Assembly (NCBI GenBank): GCA_029962745.1
Contig: CM057169.1
Coordinates: 20,986,143-21,050,142 of the forward strand
Origin: Echinometra lucunter
Taxonomy: Eukaryota; Echinodermata; Echinoidea; Camarodonta; Echinometridae
Direction: 5' to 3'
DNA length: 64,000 nt
How positions within the stretch are numbered: the stretch's first letter is position 1; every line of letters begins with the position of its first letter. Made by a program: the position numbers and the translations under genes. The notes under the pieces were generated by a model that did not search any database, had not been told where the DNA came from, and saw only the letters and a list, made by a program, of their open reading frames with translations. Shown piece by piece: positions 25,701 to 33,563 of the stretch.

Positions 25701-28196
25701 TTATTGCATGATTATTTGTTATTTATTTTATTTTCTGAATGGAAGAGAAAGATAATTTTCATATACTGATTAATAGGAAACATGAGAAAATCTTTAAAAA
25801 ATGAAATAAAGGAAAGGGACGAAAATATTAAAAGAAATTACCAATAAAGCAGTGTCTTTCTATTTTTCAATTTTTTTTAGATATTTATTTAGTATCATGA
25901 TCGATTTTGATTGTTAATCGATTTTGATTGTTAATCGATTACAACCTTATTACGATCGATTACAATCATGAGTATCTTTGGGCATATTTTGAAGCTTTTA
26001 ACATGATTTTTTCGGAAAAATGAGACACAAGCTGTATTTAGTGGTTTTCTATCTATTATTTAAGAAAAACTTTTAGAAGATGAATTAAAAGAAATAAATG
26101 TAAGTATTAATTTTTCAATAAAGTAAAGGTGTATCTCCAATTTAGCATAATGAATTCAGGACAAGGTCTTCACCGAAGGCCGAATCATTGATCCTATGTT
26201 ATAAATTGTCGAAATTCCGAACATGACCTTTGAGTTCGGTTCAGTTCAGTCCTGTTCGGAAGTGCCATGTTCGGCGAACTTCCGTTCGGTTCGGCGGTTC
26301 GGTAACAGCCCTAGCTCAACGGGTTAACATAACTAAAATTACAGGTTAACATTGTTTTCCTTGATAAATATTGATAACATATTGATACAAGATAACATTG
26401 TTTTCAGAACACAGCCCCAGGGCTCACATTTCATAGACAGGTCTAATGAAGAAATTCAAGCACAATTGCTATAATATGACTCTTCCAAGAGCTGTTTAAC
26501 AGAGAGGTTTGCACAGTTGTTAAGTATCATGCCGGGTGTATGTGTACAGTAAGTGAAGCGTGCCTTTAACTCTTTGACTACTGGATTCTCAAGAAGACCA
26601 AACTCAGGGATCACCAAGTCCTCACGGAAAATGGGTGCAGGCATTTTTAAATTACAGGTTGGCTTTTAACTTTCATTTTAGTGGACTTAGCTGAGCCACT
26701 TCAAAAACAGGACTGATCAACCCAAGCTTTAGTTCAAGCTTTATTCCCACAGTTCATTAACAAAGTGACAAATAAACATTATCTGCACTTGTATAAATTT
26801 TTATTTTAAAAATTTCAAACATGTTACTGTTCCAAAAGGACTCTTAGATGACTTCCACTAGAAAAATGGCAATCCAGGGATTCAACAAAAATGCAAATAA
26901 AACAAAACAAAAGCTCACTGGCTCCCAGTAGTTGTATGTCTCATCACAGTCCGAAATGTTGCTGAGTAGAGCAGCGCAGAACCTCGCGGCCATGAGCAGC
27001 TTCAGTGCAGCTCCGGATGATGGTGTCCAGCACTGCAGGTTTGGGGGCATCTTCTTGGGGGTGCTCTCCCCTGCTTGGGCTGCATCAGGAGGTCTAGGAT
27101 GCAAATGGAGAAAGAAAATGAGTCTTTGAGGGAGCCTATGGAGGGCAACTTTGGGGGGGGGGGGGTACTCTTCCTTCCATCCAACTGAATTTAATGGTTT
27201 TATTGGCAATCCCATATTAGCAGTCTTAAAAATGAATTGACATGGAATAAAATCTTTAAAAAATGAAAATAATAATAATAACTACAAATTGACAAGAGCA
27301 AAAGGCTTAATATTTTGGCAAAATAGAAAATAACTGCAACTCTATGTACCCTGTACAAGTACTGAAATTTTTAAAAAGTAGGAAAAAGAAAAAGGGGAGA
27401 ATGAGAGGAAGAGGGAGCAAGAACCAGCACAAGATTAGAATGAGTTGTAGAAGATAGAAGGAAAGGGGGGATTAAGAGAAATAGAGAAGGATGAGGAGGA
27501 AATACAATAAGCCTCCTTCTTAAGTGTTTGACATCATGAGCTGTATTAAGAGGACTAGGAGTTACATGTATGGAAAAAGAATGACTTTTGGGGTAGCTTC
27601 TTGGGGGCAGCTGGGGGGGGGGGGGCACTCTCCTTCCCTTAGGCTGTATCAAGTCTAGCAAATACTAGTGCTTGTTGTGGCAAGAGAAAGTGAGGGGTTC
27701 AGATTTACATCCACAGCCCAAGAGAAAAATTTTAAAATCAAAAAGCCAAGTTCTTTATTAATGAAATAAAAGGTTCAAAATCTGATAGTTTCAAATTCCA
27801 AACCATCAAACAAATGATTTGGACCCCTCAAAAAATGTGAGTAAAGTTTTGGACGAATATTTCTTTCTCTCTCTTTCCCTTCTGTGCATCTAGAACAAAC
27901 ATGAAATAAATCAACATTAACAGCTATCATATATCACCCAAGTAGCCAACTAACATCAACACATAATTATATTAAAAGTACATGTACCAGTTCACACACA
28001 GGGAACCAAGTATCTTTACAGGTAGGTACATTTTGGTTCCTGTTGTCAGGAATTGCCCACACATAAGATATAGATCTATAATCAGTCTAAGGGATTTGGT
28101 CCTACTTTGCTAGGCAGAGCCAACGATAAATGTCAACTTCGATAACAATCCAGCAACATAACCAAATGAATACCTGACCAAACCATACAGTCCCAT
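9299..28196 (-). CDS. ALG9: ALG9 alpha-1,2-mannosyltransferase
   Basis: Minus-strand exons in order: 28196-28174 (tentative), 27093-26919, 24366-24232, 23213-23143, 21176-21088, 20175-20102, 19410-19349, 18645-18558, 18144-18048, 17262-17174, 16561-16442, 15954-15883, 15356-15227, 13665-13518, 12777-12645, 11022-10892, 9476-9299 (stop TGA). Phases agree throughout, giving 604 residues, or 582 if ATG 27050 is the start; human is about 611. ALG9 is a multipass GT22 enzyme that adds the seventh and ninth mannose to dolichol-linked N-glycan in the ER lumen. Landmarks: SNISDCDETYNYWEP (luminal acidic motif), GFQTWEYSPVYAIRSYAY, YGKLVIAPLNIV, NGFLNFN, RPHKEERFLFP, LDLYPEL, VNVCVGKEWYRFPSSF, DISKCHYLVDLD and a Lys/Arg-rich tail. 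The first exon is uncertain: upstream out-of-frame ATGs weaken it. Confidence 0.93.
9604..10088 (+). mobile_element. TTAA-flanked MITE, family R2 (Kolobok-like), copy a
   Basis: Bounded by TTAA, with inverted termini AGGCATTGGCTAAC and GTTAACCAATGCCT-like. It matches 12121-12615 (same orientation) and 14561-15058 (inverted). All three sit in ALG9 introns. TTAA duplications with an AGG start fit Kolobok-type elements, by inference. A reading frame of 77-89 codons beginning MKKCKLD or MRKCKLD is open in all three copies. Confidence 0.86.
10707..10753 (+). repeat. Abutting poly(T)26-poly(G)21 tract
   Basis: 26 T are directly followed by 21 G inside an ALG9 intron, 139 bases from the exon at 10892. 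Such junctions are prone to sequencing error and slippage. Confidence 0.95.
11228..11880 (+). mobile_element. SURF1-like tRNA-derived SINE, split by an R1 MITE
   Basis: A tRNA-like head (GTGGCAAAGTTGGCAAGAGC … GTTCGATTCC) is followed by the body containing CCCAGGTGTATAAATGGGTACC and a tail CACCCTTTGGGTGGATATG, then an AT-rich end. This is the layout I recall for the sea-urchin SINE SURF1. The head is cut at 11277-11692 by an R1 MITE; removing it with one TTAA restores a continuous head. Confidence 0.82.
11277..11692 (+). mobile_element. TTAA-flanked MITE, family R1, copy b
   Basis: 416 bases, TTAA at both ends, termini CCCATTCGTGACAG and CTGTCACGAATGGG. It is inserted inside the SINE at 11228-11880, which proves its borders and shows it is younger than that SINE. 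Confidence 0.92.
12121..12615 (+). mobile_element. TTAA-flanked MITE, family R2, copy b
   Basis: Same termini and interior as 9604-10088. Its right end lies 30 bases from the ALG9 exon 12645-12777, next to the splice donor. Confidence 0.88.
13257..13394. mobile_element. Small foldback MITE, family R5
   Basis: The ends GGGCCCTGTTTCATAAAACTTG and TTTATGAAACTGGGCCC are inverted repeats around a core containing AATCAGATGCAAAGATTTCAG. Relatives: 37077-37219, 37224-37373, 43257-43392, and a fragment at 52649-52760. Confidence 0.83.
13683..14127. mobile_element. Long inverted-repeat element beside ALG9 exon 14
   Basis: At 13690-13860 a hairpin has arms of about 75 bases (left: ATGAATG…GTGCAATGGACAGAATATTTCAT; right: the reverse complement) and a loop around AAGAGGCGCAGCCGAGCT. 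More GTGCAATGGAGC/GCACGAATGATG motifs follow to about 14127. It begins 18 bases from exon 13518-13665. Confidence 0.78.
14150..14480 (+). mobile_element. Degenerate R1 MITE copy
   Basis: It keeps R1 blocks (GATCAACTTTCCTTCTGCAAA, GTCATGTATCTGA, CCAATTCAAAGATTTTAGTGC, AACCACAATGGGCACAG) but the termini have decayed. Confidence 0.75.
14561..15058 (-). mobile_element. TTAA-flanked MITE, family R2, copy c (inverted)
   Basis: Reverse-complement relative of 9604-10088 and 12121-12615, with TTAA at each end. It contains the same short frame (MRKCKLD… on the minus strand). Confidence 0.88.
15056..15220 (+). mobile_element. SURF1-like SINE fragment
   Basis: ATCCATGTTTGCCACTCTCT then ATCCAGGTGTAAAT and GGCAGC…GGGGTAATAAT match the SINE body at 11228-11880. 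It abuts the R2 copy on its left and ALG9 exon 15227-15356 on its right. Confidence 0.6.
16594..16815 (+). mobile_element. Truncated R1 MITE copy
   Basis: Starts TTAATCTATTCACGCCAGG and keeps about 220 bases of R1, then stops where another repeat (16817-17155) begins. Confidence 0.72.
16817..17155 (+). mobile_element. Dispersed repeat family R9, copy a
   Basis: It shares, in reverse orientation, the blocks AATCAGTTGCGAGATGAGAAAG, CTATGGTGATCC and AGATATATCATG with 44938-45330. A terminal fragment is at 48412-48510 and another at 43085-43125. It ends 19 bases before ALG9 exon 17174-17262. Confidence 0.72.
18902..19243. mobile_element. Repeat rich in TTCCATGACTTTCCAG, with inverted ends
   Basis: The left end CAGGGTTCATACAC mirrors the right end TTATGAACCCTG. 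The interior repeats TTCC(A/C)(T/G)GACTTTCC at least six times. No clean target duplication was found. It lies in an ALG9 intron. Confidence 0.72.
20395..20582 (+). mobile_element. LINE 3' tail with (TTGAA)n end
   Basis: TGCAATTCAGC…GCAATGAAAGTATTTTAATAAA followed by repeated GAATT units looks like the 3' UTR and tail repeat of a non-LTR retrotransposon. No coding part remains. Confidence 0.6.
21935..22350 (+). mobile_element. TTAA-flanked MITE, family R1, copy c
   Basis: 416 bases, TTAA both sides, the same termini as 4518-4933 and 11277-11692. It lies between ALG9 exons 21088-21176 and 23143-23213. Confidence 0.9.
22594..23130 (+). mobile_element. LINE ORF 5' fragment with APE-type endonuclease start
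   Basis: An open frame from 22594 begins with an Asp/Asn-rich leader and reaches a typical endonuclease start: SHFNIRSLNKHFENLKL (N for metal binding), SVIGLSETWLNDN (catalytic E) and the loop GYTLVTNNRSGRGGGVGAYI. This fits the CR1/L2/Crack-like group. The later catalytic D and H motifs and the reverse transcriptase are missing: the element stops at about 23130, 13 bases from the ALG9 exon donor side at 23143. It runs antisense to ALG9. Loss of the 3' rather than the 5' end is unusual for a LINE. Confidence 0.83.
23290..23335 (+). other. CCTGAAGA…CGAAAC motif (hammerhead-like core?)
   Basis: CCTGAAGACGG, a 12-base spacer, then CCCGAAACGTCGAG. The order CTGANGA…GAAA resembles the conserved core of hammerhead ribozymes found with Penelope-like elements, but helix II does not pair canonically. 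A related arrangement occurs twice at 42170-42270. Confidence 0.3.
23979..24186. mobile_element. Dispersed repeat R8, copy a
   Basis: Begins GGATGCCAACCATG and ends GGAACAGTTGGCATCT (inverted ends). The interior contains CACCTTTTCT-CAATAGACATGTG. Related copies: 24430-25198 (interrupted) and 55157-55376 (inverted). Confidence 0.8.
24430..25198. mobile_element. Dispersed repeat R8, copy b, split by a palindrome
   Basis: Left part GGATGCCAACCTCG…TACAATTTGGAGAA and right part GTATTTTCCATGAAACCTG…ACAGTTGACATC are continuous in copy a. The break is filled by the TTAA-bounded palindrome 24556-25123. Confidence 0.82.
24556..25123. mobile_element. 568-base TTAA-bounded palindromic element
   Basis: Starts TTAAAGGCTAAGTCCACCCC and ends GGGGTGGACTTTCCCTTTAA. 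The arms pair over nearly the whole length (for example CAGTGTTGCCAA / TTGGCAACACTG), meeting near 24840. It is probably a foldback MITE of a TTAA-targeting transposase, nested in R8. Confidence 0.9.
25471..26313. mobile_element. Non-autonomous hAT element with 8-base duplication
   Basis: Inverted ends TAGGGCTGT…ACAGCCCTA. Subterminal TTCGGTTCGG clusters lie at both ends. The flanking direct repeat GCTCAACG is at 25463-25470 and 26314-26321. It is 843 bases with no transposase frame. The 8-base duplication and TAGGGCTGT ends are typical of hAT. Confidence 0.93.
27030..27661 (-). repeat. About three tandem units overlapping ALG9 exon 2
   Basis: Read on the minus strand, unit starts GATACAGCCTAAGG (27.65 kb), TTGGATGGAAGGAAGAG (27.18 kb) and GATGCAGCCCAAGC (27.09 kb) each lead into a (G)AGAG(T/C)(A/G)CCCC run and a CCAAGAAG or CTCC block. 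The last unit is the 5' part of coding exon 27093-26919. Confidence 0.55.
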
Positions 28197-28397
28197 AGTA
28201 CCAGTACAACACTCATTCTCATCTTGCCACAAGTCAACGTTATCTGCGTTATACTGCTCGTAAGCCTGCGGCCTAGCCTAGCTCATTGTGGACGATGCAT
28301 CAAATGATAATGATAAAGACATCGAAAGCATAAAAATTATTAAAAAGGCAAAAACTTCCTATCCTATCAAAAATTCAGATTTTTATAATTGGAAAAC

Positions 28398-28548
28398 GGC
28401 CATATCATGGTTTAGGAAACCACTCGTTATTTGACGCACGCACTTGTGTACGAAGAGAATGGAGGTGGAAATAGGAAACCAATGCGTGTGACTGAATAAA
28501 GCGCTCCTGTACAAAGTGAACGGTGGTTTCCTATTTCACGATAATGCC
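28398..28548. mobile_element. hAT-type MITE, family R3, copy b
   Basis: 151 bases, GGC…GCC inverted ends, flanked by TGGAAAAC at 28390-28397 and 28549-28556. It lies just upstream of the presumed ALG9 start. Confidence 0.9.
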
Positions 28549-28856
28549 TGGAAAACTAACTGGACATTAGAATCTAATTTTTTTTAAATGACGCTATTAT
28601 TAGACATGTATTGTTAGGTTAGATAGATCAAGATCTAACTGTTACGGTAAGTGAGAAATATAGTATTACATGTACTACTAGTACTACTACTACTAGCAAA
28701 CTCCAAATAGTGTACGGGGTAACCACACGTTAGTATTTTTTAGTAAAGGGTGATTTTGACGGTGTTTTCTGTTTGTGTTTCTGTTTACATGGTTCTCTGC
28801 GCAGCTAAATGGCAGCCGTGTACAGCTTATGTAAATGTCAGTTATATTACAAAAAT

Positions 28857-29245
28857 TGGCAAACCCGGAGAATAGGGGACCAGAACGCGCGCACATATTC
28901 ATTTGTGTGCAAACAAATGCAGCCAGTGGCAGCGGCAGAGTCGGCAGCGAGGGGGACGATCTGCACAAGATTCATGGATGAAACATTTGATTTGTGAGTT
29001 TGAGAACATTTCTGGCAAAAATCAAAATGATTTTCACCACATAATCACACATTTGAAAGCCGAGAGGACAATGTAATATAATTAGAACATAATTACTTGA
29101 TTAAAACATATTTTAAAGTCATTTTGAACTTGATCATGGACTTGTCACATACCCTGACTTTCGTTTCGGCTGTCGCTGCCGATCTCTGCACAGTACAAAT
29201 GGCATGTGCGCGCGCGTTCCGGTCCCCTATTCCCGGTTTTGCCCA
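28857..29245. repeat. GC-rich inverted repeat upstream of ALG9
   Basis: The left arm contains AATAGGGGACCAGAACGCGC; the right arm, reverse-complemented, contains AATAGGGGACCGGAACGCGC. Diverged homology continues over about 150 bases (CGGCAGCGA, CATTTGT). Translation of both arms keeps the string IGD(Q/R)NAR, suggesting a once-coding or functional sequence. Confidence 0.75.
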
Positions 29246-29262
29246 AACATAACTAAGCATCA

Positions 29263-31318
29263 CAGACAGGAGGAAGTCTCGCGATCTCACTCGTATGTAC
29301 GTACGTCGACTAGAGCCCAACCTGCATCCCCGTGCATGCCAGACGAGCTGGGTGGGTAGATTAACAAGCGCGTGCCGGGCAGATTCACGGAAGGCAAGCC
29401 AGAACTTAGAAGGTTCCTCAGCCATGCCGATGTCAACATGCAACTCACTCAACTCACCAGTCCAAGCCTACCTAACAAGAATGATAATTCATTAGATATG
29501 AAAGCTGAATTACCTTGATCTTTCTTCCTTTCTTGGTGCATTTCTGATTCTCGTTGACTTCATCGTTTATTAAATGCCAGCTTAGGCCTACTGCTGCAAA
29601 AGTGTGTTTTCGGAGTTCTGTTTGGCTAGCTGATTAGATCTAGAAATTATCTACGTACATGGAGTATGGTATCTTCGAATGCATAATTATAACGCAAGTT
29701 TAAAAAGAGGGGGGGGGGGTGGATAAAGTATAGTAATAAAATTGTCTTTTATTGGTACAAGAACAAATAACATTGAACAGAAAGTTACGACTGACCATCA
29801 ATGTGCCGGCAAGGGGGGGGGGGGGGGGTAGGAAGGGTCACAGTGCTTTCCACCACTTTTCCAAGCACCCCAAAATATGCCTCCTTTTACCAAACTAAAA
29901 CAGCCCTATATAATCCCGATCCCGTCTCTAGTTCAGTGTCCCTTTTAAAATTCTTATAAGGGATATTTCTTTTAGATAAAGAAAATAGATGCCCTTTCGT
30001 CTTGTAATAAGTGCCATTTTTCGCTTGAGATAAGTTGCCCTTCTAAACCTATAAAAACGGGCGCCCTTTTTACGATGGTGCCCCCGCCCCCCCCCCACCA
30101 CCACTTTGATAGACGCTCCCCGTCCCATATGACGTGAGTCCAACGACCATCAATATTGTTAGCATGAAATGATATGAAAATATCGTTGATTTGATATGAA
30201 ACTCTAGCTACCATCATAAAAACTACTTTCGAAAAAAAAATCAACTTAAGGCAACTTCAATGTCAATTCCCAAGGGAAAAAAAAGGCCTGTCTACTTTCT
30301 CATAGACACTCTCCCAGGCATATAAGCCATATAGCAAAAATGACCCACAAAATTGTTGACCCGACACTGTTACGGGCTCTTCATATCGGGAGAATCATAA
30401 TCTTAATCATAGACACGGATACTGAATGATAATGGTTTATGCTGATGTACGATTTTCTCTTGATCTGGACTTGTTGAGGCCACATTTTGGTTACTTTTGT
30501 CTAGTTTATTTGTCTGTGATCAAGGTTAATTTTTATCATGTGACGGATGTACACGTATCTGACTTAATTGTTTCACACAGTTGTTAATTTGCAGGGCCAT
30601 AAGTACCATCCAAGGGATAAATCCTTCTGCGTGACTGAATCGAGAAAGATATAGTTTTCTAGACTGAAATCACCCACTGTGTTCAGTCGAGAAAACTAAA
30701 TCAAACTAAAGAGTTGCTAAAAATATTGTTTCAGCATGATAATTCCTTGATTAAAAAAAGTATCCGTATTTAGTAACAGAACAGCCCTTGCATGGCACAT
30801 TGTGTGTTTGAAAGGAGTCCATATAATGGGGGGGGGGCGGGGAAGGGGAGAGGGGGACTTCTCAAACCTCACCAAACGATTAACCATAACGACAGTTTTG
30901 TTCAAAACATTCTTATCCTATTCTGTGTGAAATGGGGAACTCTATATTTTAATTTTTATGGTTTTTTTTTTCAAGTAAAAAGGTAACTTTGCAAAAGGTG
31001 TAAAACCTGCAACATGGCTTATGTGAAGATCTCTATGCGCAATTTTGTATGAAAGAAAAACGATATCGCTTGTGTGAAAATTCATTTCAAATCTTGTAAA
31101 ATTTTAAATTATATTTTGCACTTTTATCATGATATAGGAGAGAATAAAAACTCATATCAAAACAACCACAAACTCTGTTGCGGGTACGTGCGAGTAGGCC
31201 TATCCTCTTGAATAACAGAAGATAGGTATCAGAAATGAAGTCTGACCTACACTTAATTTCCCATTGGACGCCATGGACTTTGGATTTTAACAAATCAAAA
31301 TCAATGTTCCATGATACA
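29263..31318. other. Intergenic DNA, no gene recognised
   Basis: Contains poly(G) runs near 29708 and 29812, a degenerate repeat with recurring GCCCTT blocks at 29935-30090, and AT-rich unique sequence. No splice-supported coding segment or RNA gene was seen. Confidence 0.5.
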
Positions 31319-31599
31319 CAAGTCACCGCGATGGTGACGTGATGACTATCCGTGACTTTATAAATCACAAAAACAAACACTACAAGAAAGAAAAATAGCA
31401 TAAATTTATGAATTTGGGTCACTGAGTAGCACCGTACCAGAACCGTGAGAGAGACCATATTTGATGGGGCCTCAACGTTACCCTCAACCCTTTGTCCTCT
31501 CCGAGGCTCAGCGTTCCAATCAGGCACATGCACTTTCGGGTATGCTGGTACTAGAAAGAAACGAGAGAGAGACTGTAGAAAATCTGGGTCATCCAGGGG

Positions 31600-32337
31600 T
31601 TTACTCTTAGAAGAATGTGCCAGTTAGAACTTTTTTTGTCCCGTATACCTCCAGCAAAAGGGGGTTATGAGGGCTCTTTATATTTTCAAGAACCTTAAAG
31701 GCGGTACCCAATGCTGAAACAATATTAGTTCATTTAAAAGAGCATGATTTTATTAGCAGAAAATCATCTGCCCAAAGTTTTTTTAAAAGTCGTGTTGCCA
31801 AGGAAACACCCAAATGTGGTAAGATTTCAGGATATTTTTGACACCTCAACTGTGACCCAGTTTCGACTGGGTACCTACTTTGACGTCAAAATGACGTCAA
31901 AGTGGGTACCTTGTCGCGCACTTCTATATAGCAAAATGCGCGCAAGGTATAATACATACTGTACAGTCCAAAGCGCAGCACAACTGCGATACCCGAAGCT
32001 GGGTACCCACTTTGACGTCATACCTCACACTCAAATTTTTGGACTTTTAATGAGAAAATTAGCCAAAATGCATTGATTTCGATTGAAAATCATCATATTT
32101 TTATGTTATTCTTCTTATAATTCTATTCTCGATCATATATCAAAAAAATGTTTACCATTGTGTAATCACTTTAAAAGATTCCTTTAACAAGCAATAATGG
32201 TTCTAAAGACCCATTTAGAACCCTTTAGAGAACCTTTGTAGGGCATTAATGGTTTTTTGAAGAACCTTTAAAGGTTCCAAATGTACGTGGGACAGGAAAT
32301 GGTTCTAATCAGCACCATTTTTTTTTCTAAGAGTGTG
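31600..32337. mobile_element. TIR element containing a second nested element
   Basis: Ends TTACTCTTAGAAGAATG and TTTTTTTTTCTAAGAGTG are inverted, with TTAGAACC/GGTTCTAA blocks inside. It is absent from the sister segment at 43.6 kb. The interior 31690-32170 is a separate family (R6) shared with 63668-64000. Confidence 0.75.
31690..32170 (+). mobile_element. Dispersed repeat R6, copy a
   Basis: ACCCAATGCTGAAACAAT, CAGAAAATCATCTGCC, GTTGCCAAG-(A)AA, GACTGGGTACC and TTGTCGCGCA recur at 63668-64000. The interior has an ACTTTGACGTCA/TGACGTCAAAGT palindrome that includes the CRE-like octamer TGACGTCA. Confidence 0.8.
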
Positions 32338-33452
32338 GGATCATGAGGAGGGTTCGCCCTCTCCCGCCCATGATGAAAGAAAATATATCGGGTGGGGCAT
32401 ATCCCCGCCCTCCGCTCAGCAAGATTGCAGGGATTTATGACGGTAGAAAATTGCTGCTGTTTGCGACTCGGCTTCAGCATTTTGACCCGCTCCTCCATGC
32501 ATTTGCATCATCCCACGTTAATAAGGCCAAATAAAAAAGATTAATTCCAATTTTTTTCGCCGCCTCTTACGTCCTACCTCCCCGACTCATTATTCTGTTG
32601 TTTGATATTCATGATATTTTTGTTATGAAACGAAGTTGATAAGAATCTGAGGACAAAACAACAACGAGGAAACAAACTCATGAGCAATTTCAATGTAATG
32701 ATAATAAACAAAGTAATAACAACTATAACAATGATGATAACTATAACAATAATAACAATAATAGTAAGATAATAACGTTAATAGTAATATTAATAATCAT
32801 AACAATGATAATATTTAGGCTATAACTTCATTTGGAGCACCTTTCCAAATTTAAAAGCGCATGAAACCGAGAAACAAACAAAGAAAACATTGTGATGCAA
32901 ACTTACACACTTACAAAAGAAAGAAAATCAGAAATTAAAGATGTGTTTTCAGTCACCTCTTAAATGCTGTTAGAGTTTGACAATTCATTCAGGCGGTAAC
33001 GATTTCCAACATTATTTTGGAGGCAACAACAGTATCCCTATCACATATTACTTTGCCAGTAACCAGGAACAGTCATCATTGCATGATCGCAGATGCGCGC
33101 GCTTGAATGTTGACACATTTTAAAAGAGTTAACTATGACACGATTAACACAACGCCAGTGTAGATCACTTATGCACTTCACCTTGTCTTGAACCTCGGAA
33201 GAGCATGTTGATGAGGGAAATGTTTCGAAATTGACCTATAGGATTTTATGTACAAGAAAAATGAAAATATTGTAACTTGAGACCCCCTCCTCCTGATTTT
33301 CAAAAATTCCGGACGAGAAACAAGCAATCAATTTTGCGTGGCCTAATTTTGCATTTGGCCTCTCCCCTTTTGTGTCAAGTTAATCTAATATTGCTCAACC
33401 ATCCATTTACTTCATACAAAAGTAAACCCGTTCGTCTGGAGTTTTAATACAT

Positions 33453-33460
33453 TATATAAA
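33453..33460 (+). promoter_or_regulatory. TATA box of the secreted-protein gene
   Basis: TATATAAA lies 104 bases before the ATG at 33564, placing transcription start near 33485 and a short 5' UTR. A clean TATA box fits a regulated, tissue-restricted gene better than a housekeeping one. Confidence 0.65.
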
Positions 33461-33563
33461 CAGCCAACTGATGTCAAAGCTCCATTTTCCAGTTTTGCAG
33501 GAATTTGTACCAGTCTGAGAGTTCTTTTCTTATAATCTAAATCTGAAGTACTAGTATTTTGAG

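Larger units (their letters stand above)
31319..33090 (+). repeat. Duplicated segment upstream of the secreted-protein gene, copy 1
   Basis: Matches 43138-44937 in order and orientation: GTCACCG-GA(T/C)GGTG, CTATCCGTG…AATCACAAA, CCTTTGTCCTCTC, GACTGTAGAAAATCTGG, CATTTTGACCCGCTCCTC, ACAACGAGGAAACAAACTCAT, AAGATGTGTTTTCAG and CATGATCG/GGACGATCG. The copies carry different later insertions (31600-32337 here; 43257-43392 and 44160-44730 there). Confidence 0.85.

Noticed and set aside
26456..26644. 62-codon minus-strand frame in an ALG9 intron
   Set aside because: The flanking ALG9 exons join exactly (WEP to THFL) without it, and it has no matching splice sites. Origin unknown.
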